A stretch of DNA of 64,000 nt from Nocardioidaceae bacterium (GTDB lineage: Bacteria > Actinomycetota > Actinomycetes > Propionibacteriales > Nocardioidaceae): the NCBI GenBank assembly GCA_017744365.1, contig JAGIBL010000004.1:1-64000 (forward strand), in the 5' to 3' direction. This document shows positions 37,977 to 46,498 of this stretch, one piece after another (position 1 is the first letter of the stretch; every line of letters begins with the position of its first letter). Below the pieces are notes generated by a model. The model searched no databases. It worked only from the letters and a program-made list of their open reading frames with translations, and was not told where the DNA came from. The translations under genes were made by a program, and so were the position numbers.

Positions 37977-38843
37977 ATGGCACTTGCCCAGAGCACGCCC
38001 GACGATCTCGTGGACACCGGTCTTCCCCTCGGACCCGACTCCCTGACCTGGCAGCTCTTCGCCGACCACAGGATGGCCCTGCTCGGCCCGCGCGCCGCGG
38101 TGCTGCAGAACATGCTCCCCTCGCTGGGCCAGGGCGTCGAGGACCACTCGGTCTGGTTCGCCGAGACGCTGGCCCGGCTCGAGCGCAGCATCCCGCCGAT
38201 CTTCCGGACCGTGTACGGCGCCGACGGCGAGGCCGCGGGACACCAGGTGCGCGACTTCCACCGGGACATCAAGGGCAAGCTCCCCGACGGGTCGCCGTAC
38301 AGCGCACTCAACCCGGACACCTACTACTGGGCGCACGCCACCTTCGTCGAGCACGTCATCGTCGCCACCGACACCTTCATCCGCCGGCTCAGCGAGGCCG
38401 AGAAGGAGCAGCTGTTCCGCGAGTCGATCACCTGGTTCGCCCGGTACGGCGTCTCCGCGCGCAGCACGCCGCGGAGCTACGCCGAGTTCGAGGAGTACTG
38501 GCAGCACGCCCTCGACGAGCGGCTGGTCGCCCACCGGACCGCGAAGTACGGCGTCGGCTACGCCACCAAGGGCTGGCCGCGACCGGCGAAGATCCCGGCG
38601 CCGCTGTGGTTCGTGATCCGCCGACCGGTCGACGCGCTCAGTGCGTTCGTCACCATCGGCGGGATGCCACCTCGCGGTCGCGAGCTGCTCGACCTGCCGT
38701 GGTCGGCGGCCCAAGAACGCCGTTACCAGCGCATCGCCGCGCTCTGCCGGGCGCTGGATCCCCTCTACCGCAGGCTTCCCGCGCGGATGCGGCTGCACCC
38801 GATCGCGGTGCGGGCCTTCGAGCGCGAGGGGCGCAAGGCGTGA
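37977..38843 (+). CDS. MpaB/DUF2236-family oxygenase-like protein
   Basis: 288 residues. The fold is the DUF2236 family that includes the rubber oxygenase Lcp and fungal MpaB: HQVRDFHRDIKG, NPDTYYWAHATFVEHVI with the conserved His (a heme or metal ligand in studied members), and SITWFARYGVSA. No signal peptide, so unlike Lcp it is cytoplasmic or membrane-associated. First gene of a three-gene operon with ALDH and SDR, coupled to the ALDH by a GTGA overlap. Activity on a lipid or isoprenoid is inferred. Confidence 0.85.
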   Translation: MALAQSTPDDLVDTGLPLGPDSLTWQLFADHRMALLGPRAAVLQNMLPSLGQGVEDHSVWFAETLARLERSIPPIFRTVYGADGEAAGHQVRDFHRDIKGKLPDGSPYSALNPDTYYWAHATFVEHVIVATDTFIRRLSEAEKEQLFRESITWFARYGVSARSTPRSYAEFEEYWQHALDERLVAHRTAKYGVGYATKGWPRPAKIPAPLWFVIRRPVDALSAFVTIGGMPPRGRELLDLPWSAAQERRYQRIAALCRALDPLYRRLPARMRLHPIAVRAFEREGRKA

Positions 38844-40417
38844 CCGCGCCGCTCCCGCCGCACCTGTCCGAGGCCGACATCCGCCGGTACGTCGCCCAGG
38901 TGGCCGCCTCGGGTGACGAGACGGCACGGTCCGTCTCGCCGTTCACCGGCGAGCCGTTGCCCGCCGTGCCGCAGTCGTCGGCGGCCGACGTCGCCGCGGC
39001 CGCGGTCCGAGCCCGGGCCGCGCAGCAGGAGTGGGCCGCCCGGCCGGCCGCCGAGCGCGCGCGGATCGTGGTGCGCTTCGGCGAGCTCCTCCTGGCCGAC
39101 CGCGAACGGCTGGTCGACGTCGTGCAGTGGGAGACCGGCAAGTCCCGCGTGCACGCGGGCATCGAGGCGGTCGGAGTCGCCAGTGTCGCCAGCCACTACG
39201 GCGCCGAGGGCCCGCGGTACCTCGCGCCCACCACCGTCCGCTCCGGTGTGCCGGGGGTCGTCAAGGCGCGGGTGGCCCGGCAGCCCAAGGGCCTGGTCGG
39301 CGTGATCGCGCCCTGGAACTATCCGCTCTTCCTCGCGGTCGGCGACGTGATCCCGGCGCTGGTCGCCGGCAACGCGGTGCTCAGCAAGGCCGACTCGCAG
39401 GCGCCACTGACCCTGCTGGCCGCGCACGACCTGGCCCTGCAGGCCGGCGTTCCGGCGGACCTGTGGCCGGTCGTCGCGGGGCCGGGATCCCTTCTGGGGC
39501 AGGCGATCATCGACCAGGTCGACCACCTCGCCTTCACCGGCTCGACCGGGACCGGGCGCAAGCTGGCCGCGGCCGCGGGGGAGCGGCTGATCTCGACCTC
39601 GATGGAGCTCGGCGGCAAGAACCCGATGATCGTGCGCGCCGACGCCGACCTGGACGCGGCCGCCACCGGCGCCGTGCAGGCGTGCTTCTCGAACGCCGGC
39701 CAGGTCTGCATCGGCATCGAGCGGATCTACGTGCACGAGTCGGTGCACGACGACTTCCTGGCCCGGCTCGTGGCCGCGGTCGAGAAGGTCAAGGTCGGGG
39801 CGTCGTACGGGCACGACGTCGAGATGGGCTCGCTCACCTCCGCCGAGCAGCTCAAGGCCACCCAGGCGCACGTCGAGGACGCGGTGCTGCAGGGCGCGCG
39901 GATCGAGACCGGCGGCAACGCCCGGCCGGACCTGGGTCCGTTCTTCTTCGAGCCGACGGTGCTGACCGGCGTGACCTCTCAGATGCGCGTCTTCGCCGAG
40001 GAGACCTTCGGGCCGGTCGTCTCGGTCTACCCGGTGGTCGACGACGAGGACGCGATCACCCGGGCCAACGACACCGAGTACGGCCTGTCCGCGAGCGTCT
40101 GGAGCCGCGACCTCGCCCGGGCCGGCGAGCTGGCCGACCGGATCCGGGCGGGATCGGTGAACGTCAACGACGGCTACATCTCGGCGATCTCCTCCCTGGC
40201 CGCGCCCATGGGCGGGATGAAGGCCAGCGGCGTCGGGCGCCGGCACGCGAGCGAGGGGATCCTGCGCTTCACCGAGGCGCAGACCGTCACGAGTCAGCGG
40301 ATCCCCACGCCGTACCCCTCCCGTAGCAAGCCGTACCTGGCGGCGACGCGGCTCGCGGTCCTCGCCCAGCTCAAGGCAGCAAGGTTCAAGACCCGTCCAC
40401 GCAAGGAGTCCCGATGA
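38840..40417 (+). CDS. NAD(P)-dependent aldehyde/succinic semialdehyde dehydrogenase family protein
   Basis: 525 residues, GTG start overlapping the oxygenase stop. PWNYPLFLAV, FTGSTGTGRK, LELGGKNP-type base (SMELGGKNPMI) and catalytic Cys in GQVCIGIERI are present. About 35 extra residues at the C-terminus (basic, ending TRPRKESR) follow the usual ALDH end and may anchor it to the membrane. Annotated relatives are often called succinate-semialdehyde dehydrogenase, but the context (oxygenase, SDR, P450) favours a hydrophobic aldehyde. Overlaps the next gene by 4 bp. Confidence 0.88.
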   Translation: MTAPLPPHLSEADIRRYVAQVAASGDETARSVSPFTGEPLPAVPQSSAADVAAAAVRARAAQQEWAARPAAERARIVVRFGELLLADRERLVDVVQWETGKSRVHAGIEAVGVASVASHYGAEGPRYLAPTTVRSGVPGVVKARVARQPKGLVGVIAPWNYPLFLAVGDVIPALVAGNAVLSKADSQAPLTLLAAHDLALQAGVPADLWPVVAGPGSLLGQAIIDQVDHLAFTGSTGTGRKLAAAAGERLISTSMELGGKNPMIVRADADLDAAATGAVQACFSNAGQVCIGIERIYVHESVHDDFLARLVAAVEKVKVGASYGHDVEMGSLTSAEQLKATQAHVEDAVLQGARIETGGNARPDLGPFFFEPTVLTGVTSQMRVFAEETFGPVVSVYPVVDDEDAITRANDTEYGLSASVWSRDLARAGELADRIRAGSVNVNDGYISAISSLAAPMGGMKASGVGRRHASEGILRFTEAQTVTSQRIPTPYPSRSKPYLAATRLAVLAQLKAARFKTRPRKESR

Positions 40418-41232
40418 GCACCATCACCGGAAAGGTCGTCGTCATCACCGGCGGCGCCCGCGGCATCGGCGAGGCCACCGCTCGCGCGGCCGCCCGAGCC
40501 GGCGCGAAGGTCGCGGTCGGCGACCTGGACGCAGAGCTCGCGGCGCGCAGCGCAGCGTCGTACGGCGGGCTCGGACTGCCCCTGGACGTGACCAGCGACG
40601 AGTCGTTCACGGGCTTCCTGGACAAGGTCGAGGCCGAGCACGGCCGGATCGATGCCCTCGTCAACAACGCCGGCATCATGGTGATCGGCCGGCACCTGGA
40701 GACCGGCCTCGACGCCCAGCTCAAGCAGCTCGACATCAACCTGCGCGGGGTGATCCTCGGCTGCCACGCGGTCGCCCCGCGGATGATCGCGAACGGCGGC
40801 GGCAGCATCGTCAACATCGCCTCGCTCGTCGCCCGCATCCCCACCCCCGGGGCTGCCGTCTACAGCGGCACCAAGGCCGCCGTGCTCGCGTTCACCGAGG
40901 CCCTCGACGCCGAGCTGTCCGGCCAGGGCGTCCGGGTCTCCGCGGTGCTCCCGTCCTTCACCAGCACCGGCCTCATCGACGGCACCACCGTGCCGCGGCT
41001 GAGCCCCGCGGTGCAGCCGGCCCAGGTGGCCGAGGCCGTGGTCGACCTGCTCGGCCGGCACCGCCCGGTGGCCACGGTGCCGCGCTCGCTGGCGTTCTCC
41101 TCGAAGCAGTGGGCGCTAATGCCGGCGGGGATGAAGCACTGGCTGTCCCGCAAGACCGGGATGGACACGATGTTCACCGACTTCGACCACGCCGCGCGGG
41201 CGTCGTACGAGGAGCGCACCACCGGCGACTGA
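40414..41232 (+). CDS. Short-chain dehydrogenase/reductase
   Basis: 272 residues, ATGA overlap with the ALDH gene. TGGARGIGEA cofactor loop, NNAGIM, catalytic Ser/Tyr/Lys with VYSGTKAAV. The C-terminal 45 residues (KQWALMPAGMKHWLSRKTGMD) are beyond the SDR core and resemble lipid-linked SDRs. Last gene of the oxygenase operon; probably interconverts an alcohol and ketone or aldehyde in the same path. Confidence 0.88.
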   Translation: MSTITGKVVVITGGARGIGEATARAAARAGAKVAVGDLDAELAARSAASYGGLGLPLDVTSDESFTGFLDKVEAEHGRIDALVNNAGIMVIGRHLETGLDAQLKQLDINLRGVILGCHAVAPRMIANGGGSIVNIASLVARIPTPGAAVYSGTKAAVLAFTEALDAELSGQGVRVSAVLPSFTSTGLIDGTTVPRLSPAVQPAQVAEAVVDLLGRHRPVATVPRSLAFSSKQWALMPAGMKHWLSRKTGMDTMFTDFDHAARASYEERTTGD

Positions 41233-41239
41233 CAGCATC

Positions 41240-41271
41240 TGCCCGCAGGTAGCCCTGTTTGGCTATGGGCA
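41240..41271. promoter_or_regulatory. Dyad symmetry upstream of the caspase gene
   Basis: TAGCC-CTGTTT-GGCTA is flanked by TGCCC and GGGCA, giving a nested inverted repeat 31 bp before the caspase start and 8 bp after the SDR stop. It may be an operator for the pair or a terminator for the upstream operon. Confidence 0.35.
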
Positions 41272-41301
41272 GGGCCACCTCGGCGCGCGTATGACAAGAA
41301 C

Positions 41302-43074
41302 ATGCAGCGTGCGGGGGTCTTCATCGGCGTGAACCAGACCGGGCAGCTCGCCCGGCTCAACGACGCCGCGGCGAACGCCGGCCGGATGCACCGGTGGGCG
41401 CTGGCGCAGGGCATGGTCGACGGCACCTCGGCGATCCTCATCACCGACGAGACCGAGCCGGTGACGCCGGACCGGATCGCCGACGCGGTGGAGAAGGTCA
41501 TCACCGAGTACGAGCCGGAGCAGCTGATCGTCTACTACGCCGGCCACGGGGTGCTCGCGCGCTCGGCCGAGCAGTGGCTGCTGACCAAGGCGCCGGTGCG
41601 GTCCTCGGCCGCGGTGGACGTGACCCAGACGATCACCGACGCCAAGCGCGGCACGGTGCCGCACGTGGTGGTCATCTCGGACGCCTGCCGGACCGCACCG
41701 GAGGGCATCCAGGCCCAGAACGTGCTGGGCGGCTCGATCTTCCCGAACGTGCTCAGTGGTCAGCAGTGCAAGGTGGACGTCTACTACGCCACCGCGGTGG
41801 GCCGTCCGTCCGCGGAGATCCAGACCGAGGAGGAGTCGGTCAAGAGCTACCGCGGCGTGTTCACCGAGGTGCTGCTCGAAGCGCTCGGCGGCCGGTACCG
41901 GACCGCCTTCCTGCGCCGGAAGAACGGGCAGAAGGACTACTACGTGGGCGTCCGCAAGCTCGAGGACGTGCTCGGCGACGAGGTGCCGCGCAAGATCAAG
42001 GCGAAGCGGCTCAAGGCGCGGTACGCGCAGACGCCGTGGGCCGAGGTGGTCTCCGACGACGACGTCTGGATCTCCCGGCTGGACAAGCTGCCTCCGGGCG
42101 AGAAGAAGAAGGCCACCGCCACGAAGGGCACGGGCAAGAAGGCCGCGCCGCCTCCTCCTCCGGGACACCCGGGCGACGGCGTCGGGATGGCCCCGGCCGA
42201 CCTGCCCGCCGACCTGCCCGCCGAGCTCGCGACCGAGGCCCGGCCGGCACGGACCCGGCCGCGCACCCGGGTCCGCCGCGAGGTGAACTCCGCGGCGCGG
42301 GCGCTCAGTGCCGAGTTCGGCCCGCAGGCCTTCGAGACCGAGTGCGGCGTCAAGGTGCGCGGCGCCCGGATCAGCGCGCACCTGGCCACCGGGATGCACG
42401 TCGAGGAGCTGGACCCCGGCGCGGTGCTCCGGATGTACCCGGACGGGGCGGCCGCGACCGTGGTGCTCGGCTTCGACAACGAGCGGGTGACCGCGCTGCC
42501 GATGATCCCCGGCTTCATCGCCGCCGTGACCTTCGAGGACGACGAGCTGGTCGCCGTGTCCTACGAGCCGTCGGCCAACTCCGGGCGCGCGCGGATGCTG
42601 CGCGACCAGGCGAAGGGCATCCGGGTGCTGCGCGCCCGGGCGGCCGCCGCCAGCGCCCGCGGGGTCTTCGAGCTGCCGGGCCAGGACGACGACCTGGCGC
42701 GTCAGATGCAGCAGGTCAAGAGCATCGACCCGGCGTTCGCGGTGTACGCCGCCTACGGGTACTACGCCCGCGGCGAGGTGGAGCGGATCGAGAGGATGTC
42801 GCACTACCTGCGGATGGACGTGGGCACCACGCTGTTCGACCTGGAGCTGCTCAGCGGCGCGCTCATCGACAAGGGCGTCCGGCCCCGGGACGACACCCTG
42901 CCTTGTACGCCGCTGCTCACCCAGGGCTGGTCGATCCTGCGCGCGCACCGGACCGTGCTGCCGGCCGCGCTGGCCGAGCTCGAGCTGTACGCCACCAACT
43001 CGCTCTGGTCGGCCTACCGGCCCGAGGCGTTCGACCTGTTCGCGGAAGGCCTGAGGAAAGGACAGCTCCGATGA
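41302..43074 (+). CDS. Caspase-like (peptidase C14) protein with C-terminal domain of unknown function
   Basis: 590 residues. The N-terminal 240 residues are a caspase-hemoglobinase fold with both catalytic residues: His82 in VYYAGHG and Cys129 in ISDACRT, plus the first strand GVFIGVN. A Lys-, then Pro/Ala-rich linker (about 268-330) joins it to a C-terminal part (about 331-590) that starts with a beta-rich piece and ends in helices with an AAYGYYARGE segment; I do not recognise it. Such proteases in bacteria are frequent in regulated-death and antiphage systems. The stop overlaps the start of an alpha/beta hydrolase gene (ATGA), so both are made together. Confidence 0.85.
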   Translation: MQRAGVFIGVNQTGQLARLNDAAANAGRMHRWALAQGMVDGTSAILITDETEPVTPDRIADAVEKVITEYEPEQLIVYYAGHGVLARSAEQWLLTKAPVRSSAAVDVTQTITDAKRGTVPHVVVISDACRTAPEGIQAQNVLGGSIFPNVLSGQQCKVDVYYATAVGRPSAEIQTEEESVKSYRGVFTEVLLEALGGRYRTAFLRRKNGQKDYYVGVRKLEDVLGDEVPRKIKAKRLKARYAQTPWAEVVSDDDVWISRLDKLPPGEKKKATATKGTGKKAAPPPPPGHPGDGVGMAPADLPADLPAELATEARPARTRPRTRVRREVNSAARALSAEFGPQAFETECGVKVRGARISAHLATGMHVEELDPGAVLRMYPDGAAATVVLGFDNERVTALPMIPGFIAAVTFEDDELVAVSYEPSANSGRARMLRDQAKGIRVLRARAAAASARGVFELPGQDDDLARQMQQVKSIDPAFAVYAAYGYYARGEVERIERMSHYLRMDVGTTLFDLELLSGALIDKGVRPRDDTLPCTPLLTQGWSILRAHRTVLPAALAELELYATNSLWSAYRPEAFDLFAEGLRKGQLR

Positions 43075-43958
43075 AACGACAGCTCGTGCTCGTGCACGGT
43101 CGCTCCCAGCAGGGCAAGGACCCGGCGGCGCTGAAGAAGCAGTGGGTCGACGTGCTGAAGCAGGGACTGGGCGACCGCACGCTGCCGATCGACGTGGACG
43201 ACGTCCGGTTCCCGTTCTACGGCGACGCGCTCATCGACCTGATGGACGGACGGACTCCCGACCAGATCGTGGTGATGGGGGACGGGGTCGATGCCGAGCA
43301 GCGTGTCTTCATGCAGGAGGTGATGACCGAGGTCAAGGAGCGCGCCAAGCTGACCGATGCCGAGGTGCGCGCCGCGGCGGCCGAGAGCGGCGCGACCCCC
43401 GAGGTGATCGAGCAGGGCCCGCAGAACTGGGGCTGGGTCAACGCCGTCGCGCGCGCCCTCGACCACAAGGGCTTCAGCGGCCAGACGGTCGCGCTGGCCA
43501 CCCACGACGTCTACTGCTACCTGATCGACCAGGGCATCAAGGACACCATCGACGAAGGCGTCGCCCAGGCGTTCACGCCCGGCGTCGAGACCGTCGTGGT
43601 CGGGCACAGCCTCGGCTCGGTGGTCGCGCACGCGGTGCTGAAGGACCGTGGTCAGGACGAGGGCTGGGTGGTGCCGCTGTACGTCACCGTCGGCTCACCG
43701 CTGGCGATCGGCCGGATCAAGCAGTCGATCCTGGTGCCGCGCTGGCCCAAGTGCCTCGACCGCTGGTACAACGCCCGCGACAAGAACGACATCGTCGCGC
43801 TGTACCCGCTGGACGCGGAGCACTTCGGCGTCGGCGACGAGCACGAGATCGAGAACACCGAGGTCGTGAACCAGACGCCCAACCAGCACGGGATCGCCGG
43901 CTACCTCGACAAGCGGGCGGTGGCGAACGTGATCTACGAGGCGCTCGGCGGCGTGTGA
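43071..43958 (+). CDS. Alpha/beta hydrolase (lipase-like) coupled to the caspase gene
   Basis: 295 residues. It opens with the strand LVLVHGRSQQG (oxyanion region), has nucleophile elbow VVGHSLGS (Ser180), a probable acid in RDKNDIVALYP (Asp240) and His273 in NQHGIAGYLD, so a full catalytic triad. The fold resembles serine esterases/lipases of the PGAP1/lipase class. There is no signal peptide, so it acts inside the cell. It might be an effector cleaved or released by the caspase, or the reverse partner; the link is inferred from the 4-bp overlap and shared transcription. Confidence 0.85.
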   Translation: MKRQLVLVHGRSQQGKDPAALKKQWVDVLKQGLGDRTLPIDVDDVRFPFYGDALIDLMDGRTPDQIVVMGDGVDAEQRVFMQEVMTEVKERAKLTDAEVRAAAAESGATPEVIEQGPQNWGWVNAVARALDHKGFSGQTVALATHDVYCYLIDQGIKDTIDEGVAQAFTPGVETVVVGHSLGSVVAHAVLKDRGQDEGWVVPLYVTVGSPLAIGRIKQSILVPRWPKCLDRWYNARDKNDIVALYPLDAEHFGVGDEHEIENTEVVNQTPNQHGIAGYLDKRAVANVIYEALGGV

Positions 43959-43975
43959 GGGAACGCACCACCGCC

Positions 43976-44000
43976 GAGGCGCGGCAGTTGAACGCGCCTC
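43976..44000. terminator. Hairpin between convergent hydrolase and methyltransferase genes
   Basis: GAGGCGCG and CGCGCCTC form a perfect 8-bp stem with a 9-nt loop, 17 bp after the hydrolase stop. There is no T-tract, so termination strength is uncertain. Confidence 0.4.
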
Positions 44001-44045
44001 AGTGCGCTGTGCCTGTTCATCCGGCGCGTCTCGGCGCTGGTCTCG

Positions 44046-44813
44046 CTAGGGGAGCCGTCCGATCACCACCGTCGTCCCGTCCTCGTCCTCGGCGTACGAC
44101 GCCGACAGCCCTGCGTCCTCGTACGCCTCCAGCGCGGCCTCGCGCTGGGACGCGCCGACCTCGATGAGCAGCGCGCCCCCGGGACGCATCCAGGACGGTG
44201 CCTGCTCCGCGATCCGGCGCAGCAGGGTCAGCCCGTCCGGGCCGCCGTCGAGGGTGTGCCGGGGCTCGTGGTCGCGGAAGTCCGCAGGCAGGTTCGCGAC
44301 CTCCGCGCTCGGCACGTAGGGCGTGTTCGCGACGAGTACGTCGACCCGGCCACGCACGGAGGACGGCAGCGGATCGAGGAGGTCGCCGCAGAGCACCGTC
44401 GCCGTGGGCAGGTTCTCCCGGGCGCACGCGACGGCGACCGGGTCGATGTCGGTCGCGTACACCTCGGCGAACGGGACCTCGGCCACGATCGCGGCCGCGA
44501 TGGCGCCGCTGCCGCAGCACAGGTCGACTGCCACCGACGCCGGTCCCAGGCGCGCGATCGCCGCGGCCGCGAGCAGCTCGGTGCGCCGGCGGGGCACGAA
44601 GACGCCCGGTCGCACGCTCACCCGCAGCGGTCCGAACTCGGCCCAGCCGAGCACCCACTCCAACGGCTCGCCCGCCGCTCGTCGGGCCACCAGGTCGTCG
44701 ACGTCGCCGCCGGCCTCGAGGATCAGTGCGGCCTCCTCCTCGGCGAAGACGCACCCGGACGCGCGCAGCCGCAGCACCACGTCGTCGAACGAGGAGGAAG
44801 GTGAGGACGTCAC
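44046..44813 (-). CDS. HemK/PrmC-like N5-glutamine methyltransferase family protein
   Basis: About 255 residues from GTG 44813; GTG 44834 or ATG 44894 are alternatives and no start has a clear ribosome site. A short helical N-domain is followed by a class I methyltransferase: SAM loop VDLCCGSGAI, ATDIDPVAV acidic residue. The (D/N)PPY motif that binds the substrate glutamine is NTPY here. The true PrmC that modifies release factors is normally in an operon with prfA, which is not the case. So this is a divergent paralogue with an unknown target. Confidence 0.8.
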   Translation of the reverse strand: MTSSPSSSFDDVVLRLRASGCVFAEEEAALILEAGGDVDDLVARRAAGEPLEWVLGWAEFGPLRVSVRPGVFVPRRRTELLAAAAIARLGPASVAVDLCCGSGAIAAAIVAEVPFAEVYATDIDPVAVACARENLPTATVLCGDLLDPLPSSVRGRVDVLVANTPYVPSAEVANLPADFRDHEPRHTLDGGPDGLTLLRRIAEQAPSWMRPGGALLIEVGASQREAALEAYEDAGLSASYAEDEDGTTVVIGRLP

Positions 44814-45029
44814 CGGAGGAGAGTCGCAGGTCACCTCCGCCACGGCCACCAGGATTCTTCGGAACGGGGTCCGGCCCGGTAGGCTCGGCCGCACAAGGAT
44901 CGTCCAGTCTTACCTCGATCCTGATGGCGTGTCGCAGCCCGCAACGGCTCCGCGCCGGCGAACGACCCACGCGAGCCCCACCTGGGAGCCGCGGCCGTGG
45001 TGAGACACCACATGAGATAGCGATACCCC

Positions 45030-46466
45030 TTGTCTGCACAGAACTTCCGCGATCTGGGCGTGCCCGGATCCCTCGCCGACGTCCTCGACGGTCGCGGCAT
45101 CACCACCCCCACTCCCATCCAGGCGGCCACGCTGCCCGACTCGCTCGCGGGCCGGGACGTGCTCGGCCGCGGCCGGACCGGGTCCGGCAAGACCTACGCC
45201 TTCCTGCTCCCGGTCGTCGCGCGGCTGGTCGCGTCCGGCCGTCGTCGTACGCCGAAGCGCCCGCGCGCGCTGATCCTGGCGCCCACCCGCGAGCTGGTCA
45301 CCCAGATCGAGGAGTCCCTGGCTCCGCTGGCCAGGGCGACCGGCCTCAAGACCCGGACCGTCTTCGGCGGCGTCGGCCAGAACCCGCAGGTCCAGGCGCT
45401 CGCGCACGGCGTCGACATCGTGATCGCCTGCCCGGGCCGGCTCGAGGACCTGATCGGCCAGGGCGCCTGCTCGCTGGACGACATCGAGGTCACCGTCCTG
45501 GACGAGGCCGACCACATGGCCGACCTCGGCTTCCTCCCCGCCGTACGACGACTCCTGGACCGCACCCCGCGGGGCAGCCAGCGTCTGCTCTTCTCCGCGA
45601 CCCTGGACGCCGGCGTGAACGTGCTGGTCAAGCGCTTCCTGGTCGACCCGGTCACCCACGAGGCCGACTCCGCCCAGTCCCCGGTGGCCGCGATGGATCA
45701 CCACGTGCTGCACGTCGCCCACCAGCACAAGGTGCCGGTGCTCGTCGACCTGGCCAGCGCCCCGGGCCGGACCGTGGTCTTCACCCGCACCAAGCGCGGC
45801 GCGAAGGTGCTGGCCCGGCAGCTCAACAGCAACGGCGTGCCCGCGGTCGAGCTGCACGGCAACCTCGGCCAGAACGCGCGCACACGGAACATGGAGGCGT
45901 TCCACTCCGGCAAGGCGACCACCCTGGTGGCCACCGACATCGCGGCCCGCGGCATCCACGTCGACGACGTCGCGCTGGTCGTGCACGCGGACCCGCCGGC
46001 CGAGCACAAGGCCTACTTGCACCGCTCCGGACGGACGGCCCGCGCGGGCGCGGCCGGCACCGTCATCACCCTGATGACCGACCAGCAGGTCCGCGACGTG
46101 CGCGACCTGACCCGGGCGGCCGGGATCAAGCCGACCACCACGAAGATCGGCGGACCCGAGCACGAGATCCTGCGCGTGCTCGCGCCCGGCGAGCGGGTCC
46201 TGGCCGGCGGGCTCGCCCCGGTGGCCGACGAGGCCGCCCCGGCGAGCAGCGGCGGGCGACCCCGGAACCGGAACCGCCGCCGCGGTGGCAACGGAGGCCA
46301 GGGCGCCGGCCAGAACGGCGCCCAGAAGGGCACCCAGAAGGGCACCCAGAACGGCACCCCGAAGCAGGGCTCGGGGAACCGTTCCCGGCGACGTCCCGCG
46401 ACCGCCGGCTCGACCCGCTCGGCGAGCCACAGCGCCGCCTCGTTCAGCAGCCGCCGGGGCCGCTGA
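45030..46466 (+). CDS. DEAD/DEAH-box RNA helicase
   Basis: 478 residues, TTG start. Motifs in order: Q-motif PTPIQAATLP, Walker A GRTGSGKT, PTRELV, DEAD box (VLDEADHM), SAT, and the C-terminal helicase half with ATDIAARGIHV and HRSGRTARAG. The tail (about 405-478) is Arg/Gly/Gln-rich and basic, with a short GTQ repeat, and likely binds RNA. It is of the RhlE-like cold/ribosome-assembly class. Divergent from the methyltransferase gene; the 216-bp gap between them shows no other gene. Confidence 0.93.
   Translation: MSAQNFRDLGVPGSLADVLDGRGITTPTPIQAATLPDSLAGRDVLGRGRTGSGKTYAFLLPVVARLVASGRRRTPKRPRALILAPTRELVTQIEESLAPLARATGLKTRTVFGGVGQNPQVQALAHGVDIVIACPGRLEDLIGQGACSLDDIEVTVLDEADHMADLGFLPAVRRLLDRTPRGSQRLLFSATLDAGVNVLVKRFLVDPVTHEADSAQSPVAAMDHHVLHVAHQHKVPVLVDLASAPGRTVVFTRTKRGAKVLARQLNSNGVPAVELHGNLGQNARTRNMEAFHSGKATTLVATDIAARGIHVDDVALVVHADPPAEHKAYLHRSGRTARAGAAGTVITLMTDQQVRDVRDLTRAAGIKPTTTKIGGPEHEILRVLAPGERVLAGGLAPVADEAAPASSGGRPRNRNRRRGGNGGQGAGQNGAQKGTQKGTQNGTPKQGSGNRSRRRPATAGSTRSASHSAASFSSRRGR
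46305..46365 (+). repeat. 12-bp imperfect tandem repeat inside the helicase tail
   Basis: Units of the form GGCACCCAGAAG repeat about four times with a 12-bp period, giving the peptide pattern KGTQ-KGTQ-NGT. In-frame slippage here would change tail length without loss of frame. Confidence 0.6.
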
Positions 46467-46498
46467 CCGCCGATCCCGCCCCGTGGCACGCTTGTCGC

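Noticed and set aside
41302-43958. Toxin-antitoxin pair
   Set aside because: Both proteins are large enzymes with full catalytic sites; neither looks like an antitoxin.
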